Shown: positions 7,489 to 13,860 of the stretch, in pieces
How the letters are laid out: each line of letters opens with the position of its first letter
Position numbering within the stretch: the first letter of the stretch is position 1
Source: Bacillota bacterium
GTDB taxonomy: Bacteria; Bacillota; Clostridia; Peptostreptococcales; Anaerovoracaceae
Reading direction: 5' to 3'
Length of the DNA: 14,523 bases
Assembly: GCA_016284485.1 (NCBI GenBank)
Contig: JAEEOX010000070.1
Location: 1 to 14,523, forward strand
Made by a program: the position numbers and the translations under genes
Notes under the pieces: generated by a model
The model's input: the letters and a program-made list of their open reading frames with translations, nothing else
What the model was told of the DNA's origin: nothing
The model's database searches: none

Positions 7489-8036
7489 TGGCAAGAACAG
7501 AAGTAAGAATGTCAGGCTCCGGCGGACAGGGCGTGATCATGGGAACCATCATCCTTGCAGAGGCAGCCTATGAGGACGGCAAGCAGGTAGCTCAGTGCCA
7601 GTCCTACGGCCCCGAGGCAAGAGGAGGCTCCTCCAAGGCGGAGACCATAATCTCAGACAACAGGATCCACTACACCAAGGTCAAGTATCCTGATCTGCTC
7701 CTTTCACTGACACAGCTGTCTTTTGACAAGTACCTGCCTGACGTGAAGGACAGCACCATCATCGTGGTGGATTCATCCATTGAGGTATCAGAGGAAACGA
7801 AGAAGGCTCACAAGGTCTACATTCTTCCCATCCTTGACGCTGCAGCTGAAGTCATCAAGAACAAGATGTCTGCAAACATCATTTCCTGCGGAGTGGTCAA
7901 CGAGATCCTTCACATCGCTGACTGGGATGCCATAGAGCATGCGGTACTCAACCACGTTCCCAAGGGAACAGAGGAGTCCAATCTGAACGCTCTTCACTAC
8001 GGCGCCAAGATGGCCAGAGAGTACAGCGAAAACTGA
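7488..8036 (+). CDS. korC: 2-oxoacid:ferredoxin oxidoreductase, gamma subunit
   Basis: A 182-aa gamma-domain subunit. The N-terminal MSGSGGQGVIMG (8-19) nucleotide-type loop and QSYGPEARGGSSKAE (about 38-52) are hallmarks of the pyruvate/ketoisovalerate oxidoreductase catalytic gamma domain, and NIISCGVVNEI is a further conserved stretch. It completes the four-chain delta-alpha-beta-gamma complex. Its ATG overlaps the korB stop by 1 nt, and the next gene starts 17 nt later behind its own GGAGG, consistent with one mRNA from 5253 to about 9308. Confidence 0.92.
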   Translation: MARTEVRMSGSGGQGVIMGTIILAEAAYEDGKQVAQCQSYGPEARGGSSKAETIISDNRIHYTKVKYPDLLLSLTQLSFDKYLPDVKDSTIIVVDSSIEVSEETKKAHKVYILPILDAAAEVIKNKMSANIISCGVVNEILHIADWDAIEHAVLNHVPKGTEESNLNALHYGAKMAREYSEN

Positions 8037-8053
8037 TCACCCGGAGGAAAGAC

Positions 8054-9250
8054 ATGACATATTTAGGCGGAGTAATGGGCGGCATATTCTCCATAGTATT
8101 CGTCGCCTTCGCCATCGCAGCCATCGGATATCTGATCGGCGCAATAAACGTAAAGGGAATATCCCTCGGAACGGCGGGAGTCCTGCTGACAGCCATAATC
8201 TATGGCATCATCGTCAGCAAGAACCCCGACTTCCAGGTGGGAGAGACGGTCATCACACTTTTTGATGACGCCATCAAGTCAAGGTTCAGCATGCTTTCCA
8301 GCATAGGAACTGCGCTTTTCGTGTCGGCTGTAGGACTTATCGCAGGACCCAGATTCTTCAGGTCCTTCAATAAGGCCACCATCTCCTACATCTACATGGG
8401 GCTCATAATCATCGGTATTGGAAGCCTTCTCACCTTTGCCTTCATCAAGATCGACGGCAACCTTAACCCTGCCATGGCAGTAGGAATCATGACGGGAGCT
8501 CTCACAAGCACCCCCGGACTTTCTGCCGCCAAGGAAGCGGCGGTGGGGGCTGAGGATCTGGTCACTGCAGGATACGGCATAGCCTATCTCTACGGCGTAC
8601 TGGGCGTGGTGTTCTTCGTACAGATAATGCCTAAGCTCCTCAAGGTCAACATGGACGAGGAGCGTGAAAAACTGGCCGCTGTAAACGCCGTAAAAGGAGT
8701 GGAACTCACCAGAGAAGTCAGGAAGGTGGAACCCTTCGGATTCTTCCCGTTCTTCCTGGCCATAGCCATGGGCTGCATAATCGGAGCCTTCAAGATCCCG
8801 GGACTGAACTTCTCCCTGGGCAACTCCGGCGGATGCCTTCTGGCAGGTCTCGTGATCGGCCACTTCGGACACCTGGGACCCATAGACCTGAGAATAGACA
8901 AGCAGACTCTGAACTTCATGCGCGAGCTGGGACTGGTGCTCTTCCTTATAGGAGCAGGAGTTCCCGGTGGCGTGAACTTCATGAACAACGTGAGGCTGTC
9001 CTACTTCATCTACGGCATCATCGTGACCACCGTTCCGATGATCGTGGGGTACTTCATCGCCACCAAGGTGTTCAAGATCGATCTGCTGAACTCCCTGGGT
9101 TCCATCACCGGCGGCATGACCAGTACTCCCGCTCTGGGAACACTTATCGCGACGGCAGGAACGGACGATGTGGCTGCGGCCTATGCCGTAACATATCCCA
9201 TAGCCCTGGTTTGCGTCGTAATAACAGCCAAGATACTGGTGCTGCTATAG
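8054..9250 (+). CDS. AspT/YidE/YbjL-family membrane transporter, compact form without RCK domains
   Basis: A 398-aa integral membrane protein of the aspartate:alanine exchanger (AAE) family. The two halves are duplicated: GIMTGALTSTPGLSAA (145-159) matches GSITGGMTSTPALGTL (349-364), and GLVIGHFGHLGPIDL plus LFLIGAGVPGGVNFMNN are family signatures. About ten hydrophobic segments are visible. AspT-like proteins are usually about 550 aa with two TrkA-C (RCK-C) domains between the halves; here only a charged linker of about 30 residues (197-227) joins them. GGAGG lies before the ATG, 17 nt after korC, and the terminator at 9274 closes the operon, so it is probably co-expressed with Kor. The substrate is inferred only by context: an amino acid or organic acid, for example a dicarboxylate or an amino acid/2-oxoacid pair. 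Confidence 0.85.
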   Translation: MTYLGGVMGGIFSIVFVAFAIAAIGYLIGAINVKGISLGTAGVLLTAIIYGIIVSKNPDFQVGETVITLFDDAIKSRFSMLSSIGTALFVSAVGLIAGPRFFRSFNKATISYIYMGLIIIGIGSLLTFAFIKIDGNLNPAMAVGIMTGALTSTPGLSAAKEAAVGAEDLVTAGYGIAYLYGVLGVVFFVQIMPKLLKVNMDEEREKLAAVNAVKGVELTREVRKVEPFGFFPFFLAIAMGCIIGAFKIPGLNFSLGNSGGCLLAGLVIGHFGHLGPIDLRIDKQTLNFMRELGLVLFLIGAGVPGGVNFMNNVRLSYFIYGIIVTTVPMIVGYFIATKVFKIDLLNSLGSITGGMTSTPALGTLIATAGTDDVAAAYAVTYPIALVCVVITAKILVLL

Positions 9251-9273
9251 CCCGTATCGTGAAATGATCCATC

Positions 9274-9308
9274 ATCTGCCCGGTACTGCCGGGCAGATAT
9301 TGTTTTTT
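9274..9308 (+). terminator. Rho-independent terminator of the kor-transporter operon
   Basis: A perfect 10-bp stem ATCTGCCCGG (9274-9283) / CCGGGCAGAT (9289-9298) with loop TACTG is followed by a T tract (9303-9308). It sits 23 nt after the transporter stop. Confidence 0.93.
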
Positions 9309-9348
9309 GCAAAAGAACACAAAAACTACACATATTTATTTTATTTCG

Positions 9349-9361
9349 TGGTATATATAAT
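9349..9361 (+). promoter_or_regulatory. Extended -10 promoter for the DUF5685-DnaJ-TrxR unit
   Basis: TG-G-TATATA (9349-9357) overlaps a consensus TATAAT (9356-9361) in an A/T-rich stretch after the terminator. No convincing -35 is present, as is common for extended -10 promoters. The ribosome binding site AAGGAGA (about 9378-9384) and the ATG at 9389 follow. Confidence 0.5.
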
Positions 9362-9388
9362 TAGATCGCAAAAAAACAAGGAGACGGT

Positions 9389-10258
9389 ATGTTCGGATAC
9401 GTATTGGTTAACAAACCTGAACTGAAGATAAAGGACTTTGATCTGTACCGCAGCTACTACTGCGGCATCTGTCACGCCCTGAAGGAGAACTACGGCCTTA
9501 CGGGCAGGATGACTCTGAACTACGACATGACATTCCTGGCCATGCTGCTTTCAGACCTCTACGACAAAGAGAACTGTGATTTCGAAACCAGATGCGTTGC
9601 CCATCCCGGGAAGAAACATCCCGAGAAGAGAAACGAGTTCAGCACATACTGTGCAGACATGTGTGTTTTCCTCTCATATTTCAAGGGAGTGGACGACTGG
9701 AACGATGAACACGGCGTGAGAGGCTGGGCAGGAAAGACCGCCCTTAAGGGAAAGGCTGCAAGAGTCAGAGAGAAGTATCCCGAGAAGTGCGCCTCGATCG
9801 AGGAGCATCTGGCTGCACTTTCTGCAGTTGAGAAGGAAGGCCTGCAGCCTATAGACAAATGTGCCAACGCCTTCGGGGAGATCATGGGCGAGATATTCTG
9901 CTATGAGGATGACATCTTCAGGGAAGACATGTACAACGTGGGTTTTTTCCTGGGGAAGTTCATATATACCCTGGACGCCTATGAAGACGTGGAAAAGGAT
10001 ATCGAAAAGGGAACATACAATCCCTTCAGGGCGGAGTATGAAGAAGCCGTGAAGACCGGCGAATACGACAGATTCGATGAGAATGTCATGAACATTCTCA
10101 TGCTGATGATAAGCGAGTGCACGGATGCTTTCGAGAAGCTGCCTCTCATCGAGAATGTGGAGGTGCTCAGGAATATCCTGTACTCGGGGGTATGGGTGAG
10201 ATTCAAGAACTGTCAGGACAAAAGACAGCAGGAGAGAGCAAAAGGAGGGGTAGAATAA
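9389..10258 (+). CDS. DUF5685-like protein with Asp-rich and Cys/His motifs, function unknown
   Basis: A 289-aa soluble-looking protein recognised by its MFGY...ELK...LYRSYYCGICHAL opening as DUF5685-like, a family without assigned function. Seen: Cx2C at C25/C28; further Cys/His C63, C69, H72, H77, C88, C92; an acidic motif VDDWNDE (101-107); and LGKFIYTLDAYEDVEKD (188-204) continuing IEKGTYNP (205-212). That last stretch matches the pattern L-G-x5-x-x-N/D-x3-D-V-x-x-D-x3-G-x-Y-x-P of the second Asp-rich motif in squalene/phytoene synthases, so a trans-prenyltransferase-like helical fold is possible (inference). AAGGAG precedes the ATG. A J-domain gene starts 3 nt after its stop, so the two are co-expressed. 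The family call is from memory of its N-terminal pattern. Confidence 0.75.
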   Translation: MFGYVLVNKPELKIKDFDLYRSYYCGICHALKENYGLTGRMTLNYDMTFLAMLLSDLYDKENCDFETRCVAHPGKKHPEKRNEFSTYCADMCVFLSYFKGVDDWNDEHGVRGWAGKTALKGKAARVREKYPEKCASIEEHLAALSAVEKEGLQPIDKCANAFGEIMGEIFCYEDDIFREDMYNVGFFLGKFIYTLDAYEDVEKDIEKGTYNPFRAEYEEAVKTGEYDRFDENVMNILMLMISECTDAFEKLPLIENVEVLRNILYSGVWVRFKNCQDKRQQERAKGGVE

Positions 10259-10261
10259 CAG

Positions 10262-10921
10262 ATGGATCCCTATAGAGTACTTGGGGTAAGCCCCGATGCT
10301 TCGGAAGAAGAGATCAAAAAAGCATACAGAACGCTGAGTCGCAAATATCATCCGGACGCCAACGTGGGAAACCCACGCCAGGCTGAATATGAGGAGCGAT
10401 TCAAAGAGGTCCAGCAGGCATACAAGGCCATCATGGACGGCAAAGCCAACGCCCAGGAATTCGGTGCGCAGTACCAGTACGATCCCTTTGGATTCGGCGG
10501 GCAGCGCGCCTATCAGGAGCAGGCCAATCAGGATGAGCAGTATCTGAGATCGGCCGCCAGCTACATCCAGAGCGGCTATTTCAGGGAGGGTCTGAACGTC
10601 CTTAACCAGATACCCAGCGACAAGAGAAGGGGGCTCTGGTATTATTACAGCGCCATGGCCAACTACCGTCTGGGAAACGTGGTAATCGCCAAGGAACACG
10701 CAAACATCGCATGCAGCTTCGAACCGTCCAATTTCGCCTACAGGCAGCTCTATTCCGCCATCACCGGAGGAGAGGGAAGGTATCAGCAGCGTTCGGCAAT
10801 GTACGGAGGCAACCCTTCGATGCAGATGCCCAATTACTGCGCGAAGACCGCCGCAATGATGTTTCTCATGAGCATGTGCTGCGGAGGAGGATACGGACTT
10901 CCGCTGATCTGCTGCATATGA
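10262..10921 (+). CDS. J-domain protein with TPR-like repeats and Cys-rich hydrophobic tail
   Basis: A 219-aa protein. The N-terminus (1-60) is a J domain with the HPD tripeptide at 30-32 that stimulates Hsp70 (DnaK) ATPase. It lacks the zinc-finger and peptide-binding domains of true DnaJ, so it is a class C type J-protein. Residues about 97-165 form two helix-turn-helix units like TPR repeats (SAASYIQSGYFREGLNVLNQI; LWYYYSAMANYRLGNVVIAKEHANIA), suited to protein binding. The C-terminus (193-219) is hydrophobic and Cys-rich, with CC pairs at 206-207 and 217-218, and could be a membrane-proximal, metal-binding or acylated tail. It lies 3 nt after the DUF5685-like gene, whose end supplies the AAAGGAGGGG ribosome binding site, and 28 nt before the thioredoxin-reductase-like gene. 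Confidence 0.85.
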   Translation: MDPYRVLGVSPDASEEEIKKAYRTLSRKYHPDANVGNPRQAEYEERFKEVQQAYKAIMDGKANAQEFGAQYQYDPFGFGGQRAYQEQANQDEQYLRSAASYIQSGYFREGLNVLNQIPSDKRRGLWYYYSAMANYRLGNVVIAKEHANIACSFEPSNFAYRQLYSAITGGEGRYQQRSAMYGGNPSMQMPNYCAKTAAMMFLMSMCCGGGYGLPLICCI

Positions 10922-10949
10922 CAGAACACAGCAAAAAACAGGAGACACT

Positions 10950-11822
10950 ATGAAATACGACTGCATTATTATAGGCTCAGGTCCCGCAGGACTTTCCGCC
11001 GCCCTGAACCTTAAACTTCACAACAAGGAATTCATGTGGTTCGGTCAGAGCGACATGAGCCGCAAGGTACGCATATCAGAGAAGATCGCCAACTATCCGG
11101 GAGTACCCATGGTATCCGGAACTGAACTGAATGAGATCTTTCAGAAACAGGCTCAGGAGATGGGTATCGGTATAAACGATCAGGTTGTGACCCAGATCTC
11201 ATACACAGGCAAGGGATTCATGGCCTTGGCAGGGAACGATATCTTCGAGTCAAAGACGATCATACTGGCCACAGGGGCTGTGTCAGCCAAGGGCTTCCCC
11301 GGGGAGGACAGGCTTCTGGGAAGCGGAGTGAGCTACTGCGCCACCTGCGACGGTTTCCTCTACAAAGGAAAGACAGTGGCGGCCTTCATCGGAGATCAGA
11401 GCTATGAGCACGAGGTGAACTACCTGGCGGGACTGGCTTCCAAGGTCTACTACTTCAAGGGATTCAAGGATGATGCCGAATCCATGCCTGATAACGTTGA
11501 GCTTCAGGATAAGCCCATAAAGGAGATCAGAGGCGGGATGAGAGTGGAAGGCATCACCAGGACAGACGGTGAAGAGAGACCGGTGGACGGAGTGTTCATC
11601 CTCAGGAACTCCGTGGCGCCCGCCAATCTTTTGCACGGGCTGGAGCTGGACGGACCTCACATCAAAGTTGACAGGCAGTGCAGGACCAATATCAAGGGCT
11701 GCTTCGCCTGCGGCGACTGCACCGGAAGACCTTATCAGATCACCAAGGCAGTGGGCGAGGGAAATGTGGCTGCCCATGAGGTGCTGGACCTTCTGTCCGA
11801 GATGGAGAAAGAAGAGAAATAG
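10950..11822 (+). CDS. trxB: Thioredoxin-reductase-like flavoprotein lacking NADPH motifs (probable ferredoxin-linked FFTR)
   Basis: A 290-aa flavoprotein disulfide reductase. The FAD-binding GSGPAGLSAA (9-18), ATGA (107-110), the redox-active CATC (130-133) and the C-terminal FACGDCTGRPYQITKAVGEG (252-271) are the thioredoxin reductase layout. The NADPH half is degenerate: where ordinary enzymes have GGGxxA followed by HRRxxxR, this protein has AFIGDQSYEHEV (145-156) and VYYFKGFKDD (166-175). Loss of both motifs is described for clostridial ferredoxin-dependent flavin thioredoxin reductases (FFTR), which take electrons from ferredoxin instead of NADPH. By that logic this enzyme reduces thioredoxin, or a private dithiol partner, with ferredoxin. 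CAGGAGA precedes the ATG. It is the third gene after the DUF5685-like and J-domain genes. No thioredoxin gene is in the window. Confidence 0.88.
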   Translation: MKYDCIIIGSGPAGLSAALNLKLHNKEFMWFGQSDMSRKVRISEKIANYPGVPMVSGTELNEIFQKQAQEMGIGINDQVVTQISYTGKGFMALAGNDIFESKTIILATGAVSAKGFPGEDRLLGSGVSYCATCDGFLYKGKTVAAFIGDQSYEHEVNYLAGLASKVYYFKGFKDDAESMPDNVELQDKPIKEIRGGMRVEGITRTDGEERPVDGVFILRNSVAPANLLHGLELDGPHIKVDRQCRTNIKGCFACGDCTGRPYQITKAVGEGNVAAHEVLDLLSEMEKEEK

Positions 11823-11832
11823 GCCAGACCCC

Positions 11833-11861
11833 TTGCAATTCGCTGCAGAATTGCGTAAACT
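11833..11861 (+). promoter_or_regulatory. Possible promoter with embedded inverted repeat
   Basis: TTGCAA (11833-11838) and TAAACT (11856-11861) are 17 nt apart. The spacer contains the perfect inverted repeat GCAATTC (11835-11841) / GAATTGC (11848-11854) with a 6-nt centre, which fits an operator. There is no T tract after the repeat, so it is not a terminator for the upstream gene. Confidence 0.35.
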
Positions 11862-11928
11862 GAAAGGGATGAAAGGCGTTCGGTTTCGTCTGTTTTGTTT
11901 GTTCTAAAAAGAAAGGCAGGATAAGAAA

Positions 11929-12207
11929 TTGAACGTAAATTGGTTTAAGAATCCGGACAATATCGTGTACGCTGCGCTGGACAGCTGTGCGGACAACTTC
12001 GCCAAGGAGACGGGCATACCCAACCTTAAGAATGAGATAATCGCTTTCCGCGATAACCCCACTGCGGAAGGCAAACTCCTCAAGGGTCTCAAGCGCACAT
12101 CACTGAAACTGCTGATCCCCAACATGGTCTTCGACGAGAAGATCGAGATGGGGGACAATGTTTTCGTCTACATGGGCGAGAACTATGACGCATACTGCAT
12201 ATACTGA
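11929..12207 (+). CDS. Hypothetical 92-aa protein (TTG start)
   Basis: No family is recognised. The protein begins with a mixed charged, helical-looking region (FKNPDNIVYAALDSCADNFAKE), has a basic central part (KLLKGLKRTSLKLLIPNMVFDEK) and ends with an acidic/aromatic strand-like tail (NVFVYMGENYDAYCIY). No signal peptide or membrane helix is seen. The frame is closed upstream by TAA at 11905 and the TTG at 11929 is the only start before the coding body, with AGGCAGG 8 nt upstream as a modest ribosome binding site. Base composition matches its neighbours, and a strong terminator follows at 12221-12262, both supporting a real gene. It could be transcribed from its own weak promoter (11833-11861) or by read-through from the TrxR-like gene. 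Confidence 0.6.
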   Translation: MNVNWFKNPDNIVYAALDSCADNFAKETGIPNLKNEIIAFRDNPTAEGKLLKGLKRTSLKLLIPNMVFDEKIEMGDNVFVYMGENYDAYCIY

Positions 12208-12220
12208 GGATCATCGGACC

Positions 12221-12262
12221 GAGCATATCTGTGCCCAGGAGGCGCGGGTATGCTCTTTTTTT
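12221..12262 (+). terminator. Strong Rho-independent terminator
   Basis: A 15-bp stem (12221-12235 with 12241-12255, including three G-T wobble pairs) and a 5-nt loop CAGGA are followed by seven T (12256-12262). It ends the 92-aa gene unit. Confidence 0.92.
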
Positions 12263-12288
12263 ACGTTTTGGGACGTTTTAAAATAGAT

Positions 12289-12318
12289 TTGGTATTATTC
12301 CTCACTTTATGGTATAAT
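12289..12318 (+). promoter_or_regulatory. Promoter of rdgB-yihY
   Basis: TTGGTA (12289-12294), an 18-nt spacer and the perfect extended -10 TG-G-TATAAT (12310-12318). The leader to the GTG at 12356 would be about 31 nt. Confidence 0.7.
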
Positions 12319-12355
12319 TTACTGTCTATAGTTACATTTCAAGAAAGGCATAACC

Positions 12356-12991
12356 GTGAGTGAAACTTTCGTACTGGCTACCCACAATCCGGGCAAGCTC
12401 AGAGAATTTGACAAGATAGCAAAACGGCTGGGTTTCATAGTGATCACCAGAGATGAGGCCGGCGTTCCCCACGACTTCGACGTGGTGGAGGACGGCACCA
12501 CCTTCGAGGAGAATTCATACAAGAAGGCTCATGAGATCATGCTCATGACCGGCATGCCCACCATGGCGGATGATTCCGGACTTTCCGTGGATTCTCTGGA
12601 CGGAGCCCCCGGTGTGTATTCCGCCAGGTTCGGCGGGGTCGACGGCGATTCCAAAAGGAACTATGAGAAACTTCTGAGCCTCATGGAAGGAATGGAAGGG
12701 GATGAGCGCAGAGCTCACTTCACCACTGTCATCACCGTATGTTATCCGGACGGGAGAACGGTGACCGCCAGCGGTCAGTGTTTCGGACACATTGCCTGTG
12801 AGCCCCTTGGAGACAAGGGCTTCGGCTACGACCCGGTCTTCATACCGGACGGATATGACGAGACCTTCGGAGTCATGGGGCCTGAGGTAAAGAACAGGAT
12901 CAGCCACAGAGCGAAGGCCATGGAGCAACTTGAGAAACATCTGGAAGAGGAAAGCAAAAGTTGGAACAGTTTGAATTCAAACACTTTGTAA
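12356..12991 (+). CDS. rdgB: XTP/dITP diphosphatase (RdgB/HAM1 family)
   Basis: A 211-aa cytoplasmic house-cleaning enzyme that hydrolyses non-canonical purine triphosphates (dITP, XTP) to monophosphate and pyrophosphate. Seen: ATHNPGKLREF (8-18) substrate loop, FEENSYKKA (50-58), ADDSGLSVDSLDGAPGVYSARFGG (71-94) with the metal and catalytic Asp pair D72/D73, GFGYDPVF (155-162) and SHRAKAM (183-189). It starts with GTG, supported by AAAGG 7 nt upstream and the N-terminal family motif. The last 31 nt overlap the next gene in another frame. The C-terminal tail after the SHRAKA motif (about 20 residues) is longer than strictly needed and coincides with the overlap. Confidence 0.93.
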   Translation: MSETFVLATHNPGKLREFDKIAKRLGFIVITRDEAGVPHDFDVVEDGTTFEENSYKKAHEIMLMTGMPTMADDSGLSVDSLDGAPGVYSARFGGVDGDSKRNYEKLLSLMEGMEGDERRAHFTTVITVCYPDGRTVTASGQCFGHIACEPLGDKGFGYDPVFIPDGYDETFGVMGPEVKNRISHRAKAMEQLEKHLEEESKSWNSLNSNTL

Positions 12992-13860
12992 AACAACTTA
13001 AGGAAGCCATAAAGGAAGTCTACCAGTTCTTCGGCGACCCCTATTTCCAGGGATCCGCCGCGGGGATCGCGTATTTCCTTTTCCTCAGCGCATTGCCCAT
13101 GTTCATCCTTCTGTCGGAACTTATGGGCCTGTTTTCCCTTTCTCTGGACGCCATAGAGAAATGGCTGGATCTGAATCTCTCCGGTGAGGGCATCAACCTG
13201 ATCAAAGGATTTTTCGACTATTATCCCTCCGGGGTCAACAATGTGATCCTGGCCCTCATTTCGCTTTGGGCCGCATCCAGGGCGGAGTACTTCCTGATGA
13301 GGATCATAAACTATACGTTTTTTGACGGAAAGATGCTGGGCAAAGGCTATGTGAGAGAACGGGGCAGAGCTATGCTCATAGTCATTATCGCCATAGCTTC
13401 CCTGGCTGTTTCACTGGTGGTTCTGATCTACGGACCCGTGCTTCTGGAGGCATTGTTCGAGAAGAGCGAGATCACAGAAGCCATAGGTACCGTCTGGATG
13501 GCCATGAGGTGGCTGGTGGCGCTGGGTCTTTTGTACCTGGTGATATCGGTGCTGTTCTATACGCTGCCTTCTCTGAGGCTTCCTTACAGGCAGGTGATAC
13601 CGGGAACTCTTGTGACGTCGGTGGGGATCATCCTCGTCAGTGCCATTTACAACTTCTATATGCGGTTCAATGTGAACTACGACATACTTTACGGTTCACT
13701 GGCAGGCGCCGTAGGTCTTCTGATCTGGCTCTGGGCCGTAGGCTGGGTGATCCTGATCGGGATAGTATTCAACAGAGTGTGGTGGGCCGTAAGGGATGAG
13801 AACAAGGTGCCCATACCCAACGAGGTAATAGACAAGAGAACTCCCACGGGCCTCTTCTGA
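12961..13860 (+). CDS. YihY/BrkB-family inner membrane protein
   Basis: A 299-aa integral membrane protein with about six hydrophobic segments. Family features: SAAGIAYFLFLSALPMFILL (first TM region, about residues 32-51), an amphipathic loop, paired TM helices around 138-160 and 178-205, and the C-terminal YDILYGSLAGAVGLLIWLWAVGWVILIGIVFNRVWW that typifies YihY/BrkB/UPF0761. The family's biochemical role is not settled. The start is TTG at 12961; no ATG or GTG lies between the in-frame stop at 12931 and the first TM helix, and AGAGGA lies 9 nt upstream. The 31-nt overlap with rdgB suggests translational coupling and a shared promoter. No good terminator follows. Confidence 0.88.
   Translation: MEQFEFKHFVKQLKEAIKEVYQFFGDPYFQGSAAGIAYFLFLSALPMFILLSELMGLFSLSLDAIEKWLDLNLSGEGINLIKGFFDYYPSGVNNVILALISLWAASRAEYFLMRIINYTFFDGKMLGKGYVRERGRAMLIVIIAIASLAVSLVVLIYGPVLLEALFEKSEITEAIGTVWMAMRWLVALGLLYLVISVLFYTLPSLRLPYRQVIPGTLVTSVGIILVSAIYNFYMRFNVNYDILYGSLAGAVGLLIWLWAVGWVILIGIVFNRVWWAVRDENKVPIPNEVIDKRTPTGLF

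Noticed and set aside
9674..10966. 430-codon minus-strand frame opposite the DUF5685-like and J-domain genes
   Set aside because: It spans two clear + strand genes and their junction, has no family features, and reflects codon bias of the opposite strand.
11835..11854. Inverted repeat after the TrxR-like gene as a transcription terminator
   Set aside because: Only 7 bp, with no T tract; it is followed by GTAAACTGAAAGG.
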